Shown here: piece after piece, positions 40,893 through 52,589 of the stretch
How positions within the stretch are numbered: the stretch's first letter is position 1
How the letters are laid out: each line of letters begins with the position of its first letter
DNA from: Pseudomonas sp. 31-12
GTDB lineage: Bacteria > Pseudomonadota > Gammaproteobacteria > Pseudomonadales > Pseudomonadaceae
NCBI RefSeq assembly: GCF_003151075.1
Contig: NZ_CP029482.1
Span: 1,054,001-1,118,000 of the forward strand
DNA: 64,000 nucleotides
Direction: 5' to 3'
Notes under the pieces: generated by a model
Database searches by the model: none
What the model saw: only the letters and a program-made list of their open reading frames with translations
Told to the model about the DNA's origin: nothing
Translations under genes and position numbers: made by a program

Positions 40893-41522
40893 GTGGCCCG
40901 TTCCAAGACAAGCCTTAAATGGCTGCAAAGACATGTCAATGATCCCTATGTGAAGCAGGCGCAGAAGGATGGTTATCGCTCGCGTGCGAGTTACAAGCTT
41001 CTGGAGGTCCAGGAGAAATACAAACTGATCCGTCCGGGTATGAGCGTTGTCGATCTGGGAGCGGCGCCCGGCGGCTGGTCGCAGGTCACTAGTCGGCTGA
41101 TCGGTGGTCAGGGGCGTCTAATCGCCTCGGACATCCTGGAAATGGATAGCATTCCGGACGTGACTTTCATCCAGGGTGACTTTACCCAGGACGAAGTGCT
41201 CGCTCAGATCCTTGAAGCCGTGGGTAATTCGCAGGTGGACCTTGTGATTTCCGATATGGCCCCCAATATGAGTGGTACGCCTGAGGTGGACATGCCAAAA
41301 GCCATGTTTCTATGTGAGCTGGCTCTTGATCTGGCGGCTCGGATACTCAAGCCGGGTGGTAATTTCGTGATCAAGGTGTTTCAGGGCGAAGGGTTTGATG
41401 CTTACGTGAAGGACGCTCGTCAGAAATTCGACAAGGTCCAGATGATCAAGCCGGACTCTTCCCGTGGCAGTTCCCGCGAGCAATACATGCTGGCTTGGGG
41501 CTACCGCGGCCGTAGTGAGTAA
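40893..41522 (+). CDS. rlmE: RlmE (FtsJ/RrmJ), 23S rRNA 2'-O-methyltransferase
   Basis: A protein of 209 residues started by GTG with GAGGTGG before it. The Rossmann fold has the SAM motif [13 protein letters not shown] and the catalytic K-D-K-E set (K of [10 protein letters not shown] in ISDMAPN, K in VIKVFQGEG). It methylates U2552 of 23S rRNA in the late 50S particle and is heat-induced in E. coli. It precedes ftsH, the conserved rlmE-ftsH pair, here with a 193-base gap. Confidence 0.96.
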   Translation: MARSKTSLKWLQRHVNDPYVKQAQKDGYRSRASYKLLEVQEKYKLIRPGMSVVDLGAAPGGWSQVTSRLIGGQGRLIASDILEMDSIPDVTFIQGDFTQDEVLAQILEAVGNSQVDLVISDMAPNMSGTPEVDMPKAMFLCELALDLAARILKPGGNFVIKVFQGEGFDAYVKDARQKFDKVQMIKPDSSRGSSREQYMLAWGYRGRSE

Positions 41523-41715
41523 ATCGAGGTTTTTTTGCGGGTCGATAGGATTTTCGTATTTCGCCCCGTGAGCATTAGCGAATATTGTGTAGAAAGTGTT
41601 TCACAAAGGGTTACAGACGGCGCCTGCCAGAGTCGTAGGTAATGTAGTAAGTTAGGCCGGTGAATATCATGCGAAGCGCGCGCCATTAGCGGAGCTTGCT
41701 TCAGAGGGTAGTTAA

Positions 41716-43638
41716 TTGAACGATATGGCAAAGAATCTGATCCTGTGGTTGATCATCGCGGCTGTCCTGGTGACAGTGATGAACAACTTCTCCAGCCCTA
41801 ACGAGCCGCAGACCCTCAACTATTCCGACTTCATCCAGCAGGTCAAGGATGGCAAGGTCGAGCGCGTAGCGGTTGACGGCTATGTGATTACCGGCAAACG
41901 CAACGATGGCGACAGCTTCAAGACCATTCGTCCTGCAATCCAGGATAACGGTCTGATCGGCGACCTCGTGGATAACCACGTTGTGGTCGAAGGCAAGCAG
42001 CCTGAGCAGCAAAGCATCTGGACTCAACTCCTGGTCGCAAGCTTCCCGATCCTGGTGATCATTGCCGTGTTCATGTTCTTCATGCGGCAGATGCAGGGCG
42101 GTGCAGGCGGCAAGGGCGGGCCGATGAGCTTCGGCAAGAGCAAGGCGCGCCTGCTCTCCGAGGATCAGGTGAAAACCACCTTGGGTGACGTTGCCGGTTG
42201 CGACGAAGCCAAGGAAGAAGTGGGTGAGCTGGTCGAGTTCCTGCGTGATCCGGGCAAGTTCCAGCGCCTGGGCGGCCGCATTCCACGCGGCGTGCTGATG
42301 GTGGGGCCTCCGGGTACCGGTAAAACCTTGCTGGCCAAGGCGATTGCCGGCGAAGCCAAAGTGCCGTTCTTTACCATTTCCGGTTCCGATTTCGTCGAGA
42401 TGTTCGTCGGTGTCGGTGCCAGTCGTGTTCGCGACATGTTCGAGCAGGCCAAGAAACACGCGCCATGCATCATCTTCATCGATGAAATCGACGCCGTCGG
42501 TCGCCACCGTGGCGCCGGCATGGGTGGCGGTCACGACGAGCGCGAGCAGACGCTCAACCAATTGCTGGTTGAGATGGATGGCTTTGAAATGAATGACGGC
42601 ATCATCGTCATCGCCGCAACCAACCGTCCTGACGTACTGGACCCTGCGTTGCTGCGTCCAGGCCGTTTCGACCGTCAGGTTGTGGTCGGGCTGCCGGATA
42701 TTCGTGGTCGTGAACAGATTCTCAAGGTTCACATGCGCAAAGTGCCAATGGGTGACGACGTCGCTCCTGCAGTGATCGCACGTGGTACCCCTGGTTTCTC
42801 CGGTGCGGACCTGGCTAACCTGGTGAACGAAGCTTCGTTGTTTGCAGCTCGTACCGGCAAGCGCATCGTCGAAATGAAAGAATTCGAGCTGGCCAAGGAC
42901 AAGATCATGATGGGCGCTGAGCGCAAATCCATGGTCATGTCCGAAAAAGAGAAACAGAACACCGCTTATCACGAAGCAGGCCACGCTATCGTCGGTCGTG
43001 TCGTGCCAGAGCATGATCCGGTCTACAAGGTGTCGATTATCCCGCGTGGTCGTGCGCTGGGTGTGACCATGTTCCTGCCGGAAGAAGATCGCTACAGCCT
43101 GTCCAAGCGTGCACTGATCAGTCAGATCTGCTCGCTGTACGGTGGCCGTATCGCTGAAGAAATGACCTTGGGCTTCGACGGTGTTACCACTGGCGCGTCC
43201 AACGACATCATGCGCGCCAGCCAGATTGCGCGGAACATGGTGACCAAGTGGGGGCTGTCGGAAAAACTCGGTCCGTTGATGTATGCCGAAGAAGAGGGCG
43301 AAGTGTTCCTCGGTCGCGGCGGCGGTGGTCAGGGTGCGAGCTTCTCCGGTGAGACAGCCAAACTGATCGACTCCGAAGTGCGCAGCATCATTGACCAGTG
43401 CTACGGCACGGCTAAACAGATCCTCACGGATAACCGTGACAAGCTCGACGCCATGGCTGACGCCTTGATGAAATACGAGACGATCGATGCCGATCAGATC
43501 GATGACATCATGGCCGGTCGTACGCCTCGCGAACCACGCGATTGGTCGGGCGGTGGCACCGGTACTTCCGGGACACCTCCGGTGGTGCAGGATGAGCGTC
43601 CGGAAACACCGATCGGCGGTCCGGCTGCTGACGTCTAA
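41716..43638 (+). CDS. ftsH: FtsH, membrane AAA+ zinc protease
   Basis: A protein of 640 residues from TTG 41716, or 637 from ATG 41725. The only good ribosome site, AGAGGGT, fits the TTG (about 7 bases) and is too far from the ATG. Two membrane segments flank a periplasmic part; then come Walker A GPPGTGKT, Walker B IIFIDEID, the second region of homology, and the zinc motif HEAGH starting at H419. It degrades LpxC, sigma-32 and damaged membrane proteins. Confidence 0.96.
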   Translation: MNDMAKNLILWLIIAAVLVTVMNNFSSPNEPQTLNYSDFIQQVKDGKVERVAVDGYVITGKRNDGDSFKTIRPAIQDNGLIGDLVDNHVVVEGKQPEQQSIWTQLLVASFPILVIIAVFMFFMRQMQGGAGGKGGPMSFGKSKARLLSEDQVKTTLGDVAGCDEAKEEVGELVEFLRDPGKFQRLGGRIPRGVLMVGPPGTGKTLLAKAIAGEAKVPFFTISGSDFVEMFVGVGASRVRDMFEQAKKHAPCIIFIDEIDAVGRHRGAGMGGGHDEREQTLNQLLVEMDGFEMNDGIIVIAATNRPDVLDPALLRPGRFDRQVVVGLPDIRGREQILKVHMRKVPMGDDVAPAVIARGTPGFSGADLANLVNEASLFAARTGKRIVEMKEFELAKDKIMMGAERKSMVMSEKEKQNTAYHEAGHAIVGRVVPEHDPVYKVSIIPRGRALGVTMFLPEEDRYSLSKRALISQICSLYGGRIAEEMTLGFDGVTTGASNDIMRASQIARNMVTKWGLSEKLGPLMYAEEEGEVFLGRGGGGQGASFSGETAKLIDSEVRSIIDQCYGTAKQILTDNRDKLDAMADALMKYETIDADQIDDIMAGRTPREPRDWSGGGTGTSGTPPVVQDERPETPIGGPAADV

Positions 43639-43646
43639 GGTTTGAA

Positions 43647-44498
43647 ATGACTTCTGTTCAGTCCTCGACCCGGTTGCCTTGCGGCAACCGGGTTCTTGAT
43701 TTGGCCCAGACGCATGTCATGGGCATTCTCAATGTCACTCCCGATTCCTTTTCTGATGGCGGCCGATACAGCCAGCTCGATGCGGCCTTGCGCCACGCCG
43801 AGTCGATGGTTGCGGCGGGCGCCACGCTGATCGATGTCGGTGGCGAATCGACGCGGCCCGGAGCAAGGGCGGTTTCGCCTCTTGAGGAGCTGGAGCGCGT
43901 AGCGCCTATCGTTGAGCGCATCAATCGCGAGTTGGATGTCATTATTTCGGTCGATACTTCCACTCCCGCAGTCATGCGTGAAACCGCACGGCTCGGGGCG
44001 GGTTTGATCAATGATGTGCGCTCGCTACGTCGAGACGGTGCTCTGGATGCGGCAGCCGCCACCGGATTGCCGGTGTGTCTGATGCATATGCTCGGTGAAC
44101 CGGGTGACATGCAGGATAATCCGCACTACGGGGACGTGACCAAAGAGGTCGGCGAGTTTCTCTCTGAGCGCATGGCCCAATGTGCGTTAGCGGGAATTCC
44201 GGCCGAGCGGATTATTCTTGATCCTGGCTTTGGATTCGCGAAAACCTTGCAGCACAATCTAAGCTTGTTCAAACATATGGAAGCCCTGCATCTCTTGGGG
44301 CGGCCCCTCTTAGTCGGGGTTTCGCGAAAGAGCATGATAGGTCAGGCCTTGAATCGCCCGGTTGGAGAACGCCTGTTTGGCGGTCTGGCGCTCGCGGCGC
44401 TGGCTTCGGCCAAGGGTGCGCGTATATTGCGCGTCCATGATGTAGCCGAAACAGTGGACGTGGTGCGGATGATCGCCGCAGTGGAATCAGCCGAATAA
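43647..44498 (+). CDS. folP: FolP, dihydropteroate synthase
   Basis: A protein of 283 residues with both family signatures: [15 protein letters not shown] near the start and [13 protein letters not shown], plus the pterin-binding DPGFGFAKT and VGVSRKS. It joins p-aminobenzoate to the pterin pyrophosphate in folate synthesis and is the sulfonamide target. It is eight bases after ftsH and 16 before glmM, an operon common in gamma-proteobacteria. Confidence 0.97.
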   Translation: MTSVQSSTRLPCGNRVLDLAQTHVMGILNVTPDSFSDGGRYSQLDAALRHAESMVAAGATLIDVGGESTRPGARAVSPLEELERVAPIVERINRELDVIISVDTSTPAVMRETARLGAGLINDVRSLRRDGALDAAAATGLPVCLMHMLGEPGDMQDNPHYGDVTKEVGEFLSERMAQCALAGIPAERIILDPGFGFAKTLQHNLSLFKHMEALHLLGRPLLVGVSRKSMIGQALNRPVGERLFGGLALAALASAKGARILRVHDVAETVDVVRMIAAVESAE

Positions 44499-44514
44499 GA
44501 ATGATGGAGCACTT

Positions 44515-45852
44515 ATGAGCAAAAAATATTTTGGCACCGACGGTATTCGTGGTCGGGTCGGCGAATACCCGATTACTCCTGATTTCATGCTCAAGCTTGG
44601 TTGGGCCGCAGGCATGGCGTTCCGCAAAATGGGCGCCTGCAAGGTGTTGGTTGGCAAGGACACCCGGATTTCCGGTTACATGTTCGAGTCCGCGCTCGAG
44701 GCCGGGCTGACGTCGGCAGGTGCTGACGTGATGCTGTTGGGTCCGATGCCGACGCCGGCGATCGCCTACCTGACGCGCACCTTTCATGCTGAAGCCGGTA
44801 TCGTGATCAGTGCCTCGCACAATCCTCACGACGACAACGGCATCAAGTTCTTTTCCGGAAAGGGCACCAAGCTGCCGGACGAAGTCGAACTGATGATCGA
44901 AGAGTTGCTCGACACCCCGATGACCGTGGTTGAGTCGAGCAAGATAGGTAAAGTGTCGCGAATCAACGACGCCTCTGGCCGCTATATCGAATTTTGCAAG
45001 AGCAGCGTACCGACCGGTACCAACTTCTCTGGCCTGAAGATAGTGATCGACTGCGCTCATGGCGCGACCTACAAGGTTGCACCTAGCGTTTTCCGCGAGT
45101 TGGGTGCGGAAGTCGTTGTGCTTTCCGCCCAGCCTGACGGCCTGAACATCAATGACAATTGTGGTTCGACCCATATGGGCCCATTGCAGGCTGCCGTATT
45201 GGCCGAGCACGCCGATCTGGGTATTGGCTTCGATGGTGACGGTGATCGCGTCCTGATGGTCGATCACACTGGCGCCATCGTTGATGGTGACGAGTTGCTG
45301 TACATCATTGCTCGCGATCTGCATGAGCGCGACAAACTGCAAGGCGGTGTGGTCGGCACATTGATGAGTAACCTGGGGCTGGAATTGGCTCTGGCGGATC
45401 TATCGATTCCTTTTGTGCGTGCCAACGTCGGCGACCGTTATGTGATAGCCGACCTGCTGGAGCGCAACTGGTTGGTAGGTGGTGAGAACTCAGGTCATAT
45501 CGTCTGCTTCAATCACACCACCACAGGTGATGCGATCATCGCTGCACTCCAGGTGCTGATGGCGCTGAAGACTCGTTCCGAAGGTCTGGCGCAGGCTCGC
45601 CAAGCGTTGCGCAAGTGCCCTCAGGTGCTGATCAATGTCCGTTTCGGCGGTGGTGCGAGTCCGCTCGACCATCCGGCAGTCAAGGAAGCCAGCGCCCGTG
45701 TTACCGAGGCTATGGCTGGTCGTGGGCGCGTACTGTTGCGCAAGTCCGGGACAGAGCCACTGGTGCGGGTGATGGTTGAAGGCGAGGACGAAACACAGGT
45801 TCGCGGTTACGCCGAAGAGCTGGCAAAACTGGTTACTGAAGTTTCTGCCTGA
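44515..45852 (+). CDS. glmM: GlmM, phosphoglucosamine mutase
   Basis: A protein of 445 residues of the phosphohexomutase family. The active-site phosphoserine is S101 in [12 protein letters not shown]; the metal loop is DGDGDR and the sugar-binding loop GGENSGH; the phosphate-binding C-terminal block is [12 protein letters not shown]. It converts glucosamine-6-phosphate to glucosamine-1-phosphate for UDP-GlcNAc, peptidoglycan and LPS, and indirectly for Pel. ATGGAGC stands 10 bases before the ATG. Confidence 0.98.
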   Translation: MSKKYFGTDGIRGRVGEYPITPDFMLKLGWAAGMAFRKMGACKVLVGKDTRISGYMFESALEAGLTSAGADVMLLGPMPTPAIAYLTRTFHAEAGIVISASHNPHDDNGIKFFSGKGTKLPDEVELMIEELLDTPMTVVESSKIGKVSRINDASGRYIEFCKSSVPTGTNFSGLKIVIDCAHGATYKVAPSVFRELGAEVVVLSAQPDGLNINDNCGSTHMGPLQAAVLAEHADLGIGFDGDGDRVLMVDHTGAIVDGDELLYIIARDLHERDKLQGGVVGTLMSNLGLELALADLSIPFVRANVGDRYVIADLLERNWLVGGENSGHIVCFNHTTTGDAIIAALQVLMALKTRSEGLAQARQALRKCPQVLINVRFGGGASPLDHPAVKEASARVTEAMAGRGRVLLRKSGTEPLVRVMVEGEDETQVRGYAEELAKLVTEVSA

Positions 45853-45918
45853 ATTCGGCTTGCCAGCCATGATTGTGTTGGGTAACATCTGCGCCCACTT
45901 TGACCGACGAGGTACAGC

Positions 45919-46674
45919 ATGCGTCGCCCTATGGTAGCTGGTAACTGGAAGATGCACGGTACCCGCGCCAGCGTCGCTGAGCTGATCAATGGCCTTCGTC
46001 ATCTGGCCTTGCCGAGCGGTGTTGATGTAGCGGTATTCCCGCCTTTCTTGCATATCAATCAAGTGATTGATGGTTTGGACGGTAAGTCGATTTCGATCGG
46101 CGCGCAGAACTCTGCGGTGGAATCCATGCAAGGCGCTTTGACCGGTGAAGTTGCACCGAGTCAGTTGGTGGATGCAGGTTGTTCCCTGGTTCTTGTCGGG
46201 CACTCCGAACGCCGCCAGATTATGGGCGAGCAGGACGGTGTGCTGATTCGCAAGTTCGCGGCGGCACAGGCATGTGGCTTGATTCCGGTGTTGTGCATAG
46301 GGGAAACCCTTGAGCAGCGCGAAGCCGGGAAAACTCTTGAGGTTGTCGGGCGTCAGCTAGGCAGTATCATAGAAGAGCTGGGTGTCGGTGCCTTTGTAAA
46401 TGCAGTGATTGCTTACGAGCCGGTCTGGGCCATTGGCACCGGGCTGACTGCTTCGCCGCAACAAGCGCAGGATGTGCATGCAGCCATCCGCGCTCAGTTG
46501 GCGGCAGAGAATTCTGAAGTCGCACAAGGTGTGCGGCTTCTATACGGCGGCAGCGTGAAGGCGGCCAATGCGGTCGAACTGTTCGGCATGCCGGATATCG
46601 ATGGGGGGCTCATTGGTGGAGCTTCCCTGAATGCAGATGAGTTCGGTGCGATCTGTCGCGCCGCGGGAAACTGA
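45919..46674 (+). CDS. tpiA: TpiA, triose-phosphate isomerase
   Basis: A protein of 251 residues with the full catalytic set: K11 in NWKMHG, H95 in GHSERR and E167 in [11 protein letters not shown], and the phosphate loop [11 protein letters not shown]. It interconverts dihydroxyacetone phosphate and glyceraldehyde-3-phosphate. The place between glmM and secG is the pseudomonad one. The 66-base gap before it ends in ACGAGGTACAGC, a moderate ribosome site. Confidence 0.98.
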   Translation: MRRPMVAGNWKMHGTRASVAELINGLRHLALPSGVDVAVFPPFLHINQVIDGLDGKSISIGAQNSAVESMQGALTGEVAPSQLVDAGCSLVLVGHSERRQIMGEQDGVLIRKFAAAQACGLIPVLCIGETLEQREAGKTLEVVGRQLGSIIEELGVGAFVNAVIAYEPVWAIGTGLTASPQQAQDVHAAIRAQLAAENSEVAQGVRLLYGGSVKAANAVELFGMPDIDGGLIGGASLNADEFGAICRAAGN

Positions 46675-46678
46675 AAAA

Positions 46679-47062
46679 ATGCTGGAAACAGTCGTAGTCG
46701 TTTTTCATCTGCTGGGTGCATTGGGCGTAGTTGCTCTGGTATTGCTGCAGCAGGGTAAAGGTGCGGATGCTGGTGCGTCTTTCGGAGCAGGTGCTTCAAA
46801 TACTGTGTTCGGAAGCCAAGGTTCCTCTACCTTTCTTAGTAAGTTTACTGCTATACTTGCCGCCGGTTTCTTCATAACCAGCTTAGGGTTAGGTTACTTT
46901 GCTAAAGAGAAAGCTCAGCAGCTGACTCAAGTAGGTTTGCCAAACCCGGCAGTGTTGGAAGTTCCAAAGCAACAACCGGCTTCTGATGATGTACCGGTGC
47001 TTCAAGAGCAAAAGTCGGCTACTCCAGCGACTGACGTGCCTCCAGCTCAAGAGCAAAAGTAA
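46679..47062 (+). CDS. secG: SecG, protein translocase subunit
   Basis: A protein of 127 residues from ATG 46679, four bases after tpiA, with GCGGGAAACTG as ribosome region. Two membrane segments (about 3-22 and 52-72) flank the conserved loop [31 protein letters not shown]. The C-terminal tail is long, with a PVLQEQK..PPAQEQK repeat, as in other pseudomonads. SecG supports SecYE in protein export. tRNA-Leu follows 22 bases on. Confidence 0.95.
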   Translation: MLETVVVVFHLLGALGVVALVLLQQGKGADAGASFGAGASNTVFGSQGSSTFLSKFTAILAAGFFITSLGLGYFAKEKAQQLTQVGLPNPAVLEVPKQQPASDDVPVLQEQKSATPATDVPPAQEQK

Positions 47063-47084
47063 GAAGGGTTTCAAACGTAGTATT

Positions 47085-47170
47085 GCCGAGGTGGTGGAAT
47101 TGGTAGACACGCAACCTTGAGGTGGTTGTGCCCATAGGGTGTAGGGGTTCGAGTCCCCTTCTCGGTACCA
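47085..47170 (+). tRNA. tRNA-Leu (anticodon GAG)
   Basis: An 86-base class II tRNA, nearly identical to E. coli tRNA-Leu(GAG): GCCGAGGTGGTGGAATTGG at the 5' side, anticodon loop TTGAGGT, a long variable arm, T-arm GGGGTTCGAGTCCCC and encoded CCA. It follows secG with no terminator between, so it is probably cut from the secG transcript. Confidence 0.97.
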
Positions 47171-47181
47171 ATTATCAGGAG

Positions 47182-47203
47182 AGCCCGCTGTTGCGGGCTT
47201 TCT
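47182..47203 (+). terminator. Terminator after tRNA-Leu
   Basis: AGCCCGC-TGTT-GCGGGCT followed by TTCTT, 11 bases beyond the CCA. Confidence 0.85.
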
Positions 47204-47266
47204 TGTAGGTGGAAGGTTACATTGACCCTGTCAGGGATCGGTCGTATACTTCCGCCCCAGCTTTGT

Positions 47267-47343
<77 letters not shown>

Positions 47344-47349
47344 GTTTAA

Positions 47350-47375
47350 GGAGCCCCTTTTAAGGGGCTTTTTGT
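47350..47375 (+). terminator. Terminator after tRNA-fMet
   Basis: AGCCCC-TTTTA-GGGGCT followed by TTTTTG, just beyond the CCA. Confidence 0.88.
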
Positions 47376-47418
47376 TAGCTGGACACTTTCTACGCCGCTG
47401 TTCGACGGCGTTTCAAGG

Positions 47419-47442
47419 ATGGGCGTTTCGCCCATTTTTTTA
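47419..47442 (+). terminator. Second terminator before rimP
   Basis: ATGGGCG-TTT-CGCCCAT followed by TTTTTTTATTTT, 40 bases before rimP. With the hairpin at 47350 it makes a double terminator between tRNA-fMet and the rimP operon; a leader attenuation role is possible. Confidence 0.85.
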
Positions 47443-47481
47443 TTTTGCATAGCATGCACATACATGCACGAGGGGGTTCAG

Positions 47482-47940
47482 GTGTCGAGCAAGCTAGAAG
47501 AGTTGCAGGCCTTGTTGGCCCCGGTGGTCGTGGCCCTGGGCTATGAATGCTGGGGTATTGAGTTTTCGGCTCAAGGTCGCCACTCAATGTTGCGCGTTTA
47601 TATTGATAAAGAGGGCGGTGTGCTGGTGGACGATTGTGCCATCGTCAGCCGTCAGATCAGCGGTGTCCTGGATGTTGAAGATCCAATCGCCGTTGAATAC
47701 ACCCTTGAAGTTTCCTCGCCTGGCATGGAACGCCCACTGTTCACTATTGAGCAGTTTGCAAAATTTGCCGGTGAACAAGTGAAGATCAAGCTGCGCTCGC
47801 CTTTTGAAGGACGACGCAACTTTCAGGGCCTTCTGCGCGGTGTAGAAGAGCAGGACGTCGTGGTGCAGGTAGAAGACCATGAGTTCCTGTTGCCGATCGA
47901 TATGATCGACAAGGCCAACATTATTCCCAGTTTTGACTGA
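47482..47940 (+). CDS. rimP: RimP, 30S ribosome maturation factor
   Basis: A protein of 152 residues started by GTG 47482 with GAGGGGG six bases before it; an upstream ATG at 47419 sits in the terminator stem. It has two beta-rich domains, with [27 protein letters not shown] and [20 protein letters not shown]. RimP helps assemble the 30S subunit. It opens the rimP-nusA-infB-rbfA-truB-rpsO-pnp order. Confidence 0.95.
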   Translation: MSSKLEELQALLAPVVVALGYECWGIEFSAQGRHSMLRVYIDKEGGVLVDDCAIVSRQISGVLDVEDPIAVEYTLEVSSPGMERPLFTIEQFAKFAGEQVKIKLRSPFEGRRNFQGLLRGVEEQDVVVQVEDHEFLLPIDMIDKANIIPSFD

Positions 47941-47987
47941 GACGCGGATCCCGCGGATCCAATGGCTTGCGAAAGGCGAGGCGTACG

Positions 47988-49469
47988 ATGAGCAAAGAAG
48001 TACTGCTGGTTGTTGAGTCGGTATCCAATGAAAAGGGCGTACCGGCAAACGTAATTTTTGAAGCGCTGGAGCTGGCTCTGGCCACTGCTACCAAAAAGCG
48101 TTTCGAGGACGAAGTCGATCTGCGTGTGGAAATCAATCGCCACACCGGTGCTTACGAGACCTTCCGTCGCTGGACGGTCGTCGAAGAAGCAGACCTGGAT
48201 GATCCGGCCATCGAAACCTGGCCGAGCAAGGTTGCGGAAACGCACCCGGGTGCCCAGGTAGGTGATGTAGTCGAAGAGAAAATCGAATCCATCGAGTTCG
48301 GCCGCATTGCTGCACAGACTGCCAAGCAAGTCATCGTGCAGAAAGTTCGCGAAGCCGAGCGCGCTCAAGTCGTTGATGCCTATCGCGAGCGCCTGGGGGA
48401 AATCATCTCCGGCACCGTGAAGAAAGTCACCCGCGACAACGTGATCGTCGACCTGGGCAACAACGCTGAAGCGTTGCTGGCTCGTGAAGACATCATTTCT
48501 CGCGAAACCTTCCGGGTTGGCGTGCGTTTGCGTGCGCTGCTCAAGGAAATCCGCACCGAGAACCGCGGCCCGCAGCTGATCCTGTCGCGTACCGCGCCGG
48601 AAATGCTGATCGAGTTGTTCCGCATCGAAGTGCCGGAAATCGCTGAAGGCCTGATCGAAGTAATGGCTGCGTCCCGTGATCCGGGTTCGCGCGCCAAGAT
48701 CGCGGTCCGCTCGAAAGACAAACGTATCGACCCGCAAGGCGCTTGCATCGGTATGCGCGGTTCGCGCGTCCAGGCAGTGTCGGGTGAGTTGGGCGGTGAG
48801 CGTGTTGATATCGTCCTGTGGGACGATAACCCGGCTCAGTTCGTAATCAACGCCATGTCCCCGGCTGAGGTTGCGGCAATTATCGTTGACGAAGATGCCC
48901 ATGCAATGGACATCGCCGTTGGCGCAGACAATCTGGCTCAGGCCATCGGTCGCGGTGGTCAGAACGTGCGTCTGGCTAGCCAATTGACTGGCTGGACCCT
49001 GAACGTGATGACCGAATCGGACATCCAGGCTAAGCAGCAAGCAGAAACCGGCGACATCCTGCGCAACTTCATCGACGAGCTGGAAGTCGACGAAGACCTG
49101 GCACAGGTGCTGGTAGATGAAGGCTTCACCAGCCTGGAAGAGATTGCCTACGTACCGTTGGAAGAAATGCTCAACATCGACGGCTTTGACGAAGAAACCG
49201 TCAACGAGCTTCGCGCTCGCGCCAAGGATCGTTTGTTGACCAAAGCCATCGCTACTGAGGAAAAGCTGGCAGACGCCCATCCGGCCGAAGACCTGCTCTC
49301 GCTTGAGGGTATGGACAAGGATCTGGCGATGGAACTGGCGGTGCGCGGCGTAATTACCCGCGAAGACCTGGCCGAGCAGTCTATTGACGATCTGCTCGAC
49401 ATCGACGGCATTGACGATGATCGTGCCGGCAAGTTGATCATGGCCGCCCGAGCCCACTGGTTCGAGTAA
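47988..49469 (+). CDS. nusA: NusA, transcription elongation/termination factor
   Basis: A protein of 493 residues from ATG 47988. In order are the N-terminal polymerase-binding domain, S1 domain (from [18 protein letters not shown]), two KH domains ([33 protein letters not shown]), and two C-terminal acidic repeats, as usual in gamma-proteobacteria. It acts in pausing, termination and antitermination. Its ribosome site GCGAGGCG is modest. Confidence 0.97.
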   Translation: MSKEVLLVVESVSNEKGVPANVIFEALELALATATKKRFEDEVDLRVEINRHTGAYETFRRWTVVEEADLDDPAIETWPSKVAETHPGAQVGDVVEEKIESIEFGRIAAQTAKQVIVQKVREAERAQVVDAYRERLGEIISGTVKKVTRDNVIVDLGNNAEALLAREDIISRETFRVGVRLRALLKEIRTENRGPQLILSRTAPEMLIELFRIEVPEIAEGLIEVMAASRDPGSRAKIAVRSKDKRIDPQGACIGMRGSRVQAVSGELGGERVDIVLWDDNPAQFVINAMSPAEVAAIIVDEDAHAMDIAVGADNLAQAIGRGGQNVRLASQLTGWTLNVMTESDIQAKQQAETGDILRNFIDELEVDEDLAQVLVDEGFTSLEEIAYVPLEEMLNIDGFDEETVNELRARAKDRLLTKAIATEEKLADAHPAEDLLSLEGMDKDLAMELAVRGVITREDLAEQSIDDLLDIDGIDDDRAGKLIMAARAHWFE

Positions 49470-49496
49470 TTAGGCGCGGCCTGAGGAGAGAAGTGC

Positions 49497-52025
49497 ATGA
49501 CGCAAGTCACGGTGAAACAACTGGCCGATGAGGTCAAAACACCGGTAGAGCGCCTGTTGCAGCAGATGCGTGAGGCAGGTCTGCCGCACACCGCCGCCGA
49601 AGAACATGTGACTGACAGTGAGAAGCAATCTTTGCTGACTCACTTGAAAAGCAGCCACAAGGCGAAAGTGGAAGAACCACGCAAGATCACACTGCAGCGT
49701 AAAACCACCAGCACCCTGCGTGTTGCTGGCAGCAAAAGCATCAGTGTTGAAGTCCGTAAAAAGAAAGTTTTCGTACAGCGCAGCCCGGAAGAAATCGAAG
49801 CCGAGCGCAAACGCGAACTGGACGAACGTCGCGCAGTAGAAAATGCTGCTCGTCAGAAGGCTGAAGAAGAAGCCAAGCGTCGCGCCGAAGAAGAAGCGCG
49901 TCGCCAGCCTGCTGCTGCGCAATCCGCTACTAACGACGCCGTTGCAGCGCCTGCTGCAGTTGCCGAACCAGTACGCGAAAGCGCACCGGTTGTAGCCGCT
50001 GCTCCAGCTCCGTCTGCTGACGTTCGCAACAAGCAGAACGAACAGCGCCGTCCGGACAAACCACGTGCCGACGATAACAATCGTCGTGGCAGTGGCGATG
50101 GTGAGCGCAAAAACGCTCCACATCGTGCTTCGGTTAAAGAGAAAGCGCCTGCTCCACGTGTTGCGCCACGTACTACCGACGAAGAAAGCGATGGCTTCCG
50201 TCGTGGTGGTCGCGGCAAGGCCAAGCTGAAGAAACGCAACGCTCACGGTTTCCAGAACCCAACCGGTCCTGTTGTGCGTGATGTGCAGATCGGCGAGACC
50301 ATCACTGTTGGCGATCTCGCCCAGCAGATGTCGGTCAAGGCTGCTGAAATCATCAAGTTCATGTTCAAACTGGGTACCCCAGCGACCATCAACCAGGTAC
50401 TGGATCAGGAAACTGCCCAACTGGTTGCTGAAGAGCTGGGCCACAAAGTGACCCTGGTTAGTGACACTGCCCTGGAAGATTCCCTGGCCGAGTCCCTGAA
50501 GTTTGAAGGTGAGTCGTTCTCCCGTGCACCGGTTGTGACCGTAATGGGCCACGTTGACCACGGTAAGACCTCGCTGCTCGACTACATCCGTCGTGCCAAG
50601 GTAGCTGCTGGCGAAGCCGGCGGTATCACCCAGCACATCGGTGCGTACCACGTTGAAACTGATCGCGGCATGGTCACTTTCCTTGATACCCCGGGTCACG
50701 CTGCGTTTACCGCAATGCGTGCCCGTGGTGCCAAGGCGACTGACATCGTGATCCTGGTAGTTGCAGCGGACGACGGCGTGATGCCGCAGACCATTGAAGC
50801 TGTCCAGCACGCCAAGGCCGCCGGTGTTCCACTGGTAGTTGCTGTGAACAAAATCGACAAGCCGGGCGCCGATCTCGATCGCATCCGTAGCGAACTGTCG
50901 GTTCACGGCGTGACTTCTGAAGAGTGGGGCGGCGACACCCCGTTCGTATCGGTTTCGGCGAAAGTCGGTACCGGCGTGGACGAGTTGCTCGAAGCTGTTC
51001 TGCTGCAAGCCGAAGTTTTGGAACTGAAAGCGACGCCTTCGGCTCCTGGCCGTGGTGTTGTAGTTGAATCGCGTCTCGACAAAGGTCGTGGCCCGGTTGC
51101 AACCGTTCTGGTTCAAGACGGTACCCTGCGCCAAGGCGACATGGTGCTGGTCGGTTCGAACTACGGCCGTGTACGTGCCATGCTCGACGAGAACGGCAAG
51201 CCAATCAAAGAAGCCGGTCCTTCCATCCCTGTCGAGATTCTCGGCCTGGACGGTACCCCGGACGCTGGCGACGAGATGAGCGTGCTGTCGGACGAGAAGA
51301 AAGCCCGTGAAGTGGCTCTGTTCCGTCAAGGCAAGTTCCGCGAAGTCAAACTGGCCCGTGCTCACGCCGGCAAGCTTGAAAACATCTTCGAAAACATGGG
51401 CCAGGCAGAGAAGAAGACGCTTAACATCGTCCTCAAATCCGACGTCCGTGGTTCGCTGGAAGCGTTGAACGGCGCCTTGAACGGCCTGGGTAACGACGAA
51501 GTGCAAGTGCGTGTTGTCGGTGGCGGCGTCGGTGGTATCACCGAGTCCGACGCTAACCTGGCACTGGCCTCCAACGCTGTACTGTTCGGCTTCAACGTGC
51601 GTGCCGATGCTGGCGCTCGCAAGATCGTCGAGCAGGAAGGTCTGGATATGCGTTACTACAACGTGATCTACGACATCATCGAAGACGTCAAGAAAGCCCT
51701 CACCGGTATGCTGGGCAGCGATGTTCGCGAGAACATCCTGGGTACCGCTGAAGTGCGTGACGTGTTCCGTTCGCCGAAGTTTGGCGCGATCGCCGGTTGC
51801 ATGGTTATCGAAGGTGTTGTTCACCGTAACCGTCCAATCCGTGTACTGCGTGAAGACATCGTTATCTTCGAAGGCGAGCTGGAATCCCTGCGCCGCTTCA
51901 AGGATGACGCTTCCGAAGTACGTGCCGGCATGGAATGCGGTATCGGTGTGAAGAGCTACAACGACGTCAAAGTCGGTGACAAGATCGAAGTCTTCGAGAA
52001 GGTTCAGGTTGCTCGCAGCCTCTAA
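49497..52025 (+). CDS. infB: InfB, translation initiation factor IF-2
   Basis: A protein of 842 residues. The N-terminal third holds an IF2_N module, a long charged Lys/Glu/Arg- and Ala-rich linker (about 60-230) and a second IF2_N module. Next is the GTPase domain with GHVDHGKT at 351-358, DTPGHAAF and NKIDKPGA, then the domains that bind fMet-tRNA. It brings initiator tRNA to the 30S subunit. GAGGAGAG precedes the ATG. Confidence 0.98.
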   Translation: MTQVTVKQLADEVKTPVERLLQQMREAGLPHTAAEEHVTDSEKQSLLTHLKSSHKAKVEEPRKITLQRKTTSTLRVAGSKSISVEVRKKKVFVQRSPEEIEAERKRELDERRAVENAARQKAEEEAKRRAEEEARRQPAAAQSATNDAVAAPAAVAEPVRESAPVVAAAPAPSADVRNKQNEQRRPDKPRADDNNRRGSGDGERKNAPHRASVKEKAPAPRVAPRTTDEESDGFRRGGRGKAKLKKRNAHGFQNPTGPVVRDVQIGETITVGDLAQQMSVKAAEIIKFMFKLGTPATINQVLDQETAQLVAEELGHKVTLVSDTALEDSLAESLKFEGESFSRAPVVTVMGHVDHGKTSLLDYIRRAKVAAGEAGGITQHIGAYHVETDRGMVTFLDTPGHAAFTAMRARGAKATDIVILVVAADDGVMPQTIEAVQHAKAAGVPLVVAVNKIDKPGADLDRIRSELSVHGVTSEEWGGDTPFVSVSAKVGTGVDELLEAVLLQAEVLELKATPSAPGRGVVVESRLDKGRGPVATVLVQDGTLRQGDMVLVGSNYGRVRAMLDENGKPIKEAGPSIPVEILGLDGTPDAGDEMSVLSDEKKAREVALFRQGKFREVKLARAHAGKLENIFENMGQAEKKTLNIVLKSDVRGSLEALNGALNGLGNDEVQVRVVGGGVGGITESDANLALASNAVLFGFNVRADAGARKIVEQEGLDMRYYNVIYDIIEDVKKALTGMLGSDVRENILGTAEVRDVFRSPKFGAIAGCMVIEGVVHRNRPIRVLREDIVIFEGELESLRRFKDDASEVRAGMECGIGVKSYNDVKVGDKIEVFEKVQVARSL

Positions 52026-52096
52026 CTCGCGCACTTCAAGGGCCACGCCAAGCCGCCGCATGCAAATGCGCGGCACAGCGTCAGGACTCTAAACGC

Positions 52097-52131
52097 AACG
52101 CCCGGTCTGGCTTTTGTCAGGCCGGGCGTTT
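52097..52131 (+). terminator. Hairpin between infB and rbfA
   Basis: AACGCCCGGTCTG and CAGGCCGGGCGTT pair with one internal bulge and are followed by TTGCCG, a weak T-run. It may end part of the transcripts, leaving rbfA-truB under a further promoter. Confidence 0.7.
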
Positions 52132-52184
52132 GCCGCTTTCAGACCCCTCGGGTTTCACCGTGGGGCAGTAACAGGTAACAAGAC

Positions 52185-52586
52185 ATGGCAAAAGAATACA
52201 GCCGTACCCAACGTATCGGCGATCAGATGCAGCGTGAGCTGGCACAGCTGATCCGTCGTGAAGTCAAAGACCCGCGCGTCGGCTTGGTCACCATTACCGC
52301 TGTTGAAGTCAGCCGTGACGTCGGTCACGCCAAGATCTTCATCACCGTGATGGGGCAGGACAACGCCGAAGACATCGCACAAAGCATCAAGGTGCTCAAC
52401 TCCGCCGCCGGTTTCCTGCGTATGCAGTTAGCTCGCGAAATGAAGTTGCGCAGCGTTCCTCAGCTGCACTTCCACTACGACGAAAGCGTCGTGCGTGGAG
52501 CGCATCTGTCGGCCCTGATCGAGCGTGCGGTGGCTGAAGACAATCAGCACCCGGTAGCGGCTGAACCCGAAGACGCCAAGGAGTAA
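52185..52586 (+). CDS. rbfA: RbfA, ribosome-binding factor A
   Basis: A protein of 133 residues with the KH-like fold and the family motifs [25 protein letters not shown] and [24 protein letters not shown]. The acidic C-terminal tail is poorly conserved. RbfA matures the 3' end of 16S rRNA in the small subunit. The tail of the gene carries AAGGAG, which serves truB three bases after the stop. Confidence 0.97.
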   Translation: MAKEYSRTQRIGDQMQRELAQLIRREVKDPRVGLVTITAVEVSRDVGHAKIFITVMGQDNAEDIAQSIKVLNSAAGFLRMQLAREMKLRSVPQLHFHYDESVVRGAHLSALIERAVAEDNQHPVAAEPEDAKE

Positions 52587-52589
52587 TCG

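Noticed and set aside
49470..52076. An 868-codon open frame antisense to infB
   Set aside because: Covers infB nearly end to end, which is typical of an antisense shadow; composition is not protein-like.
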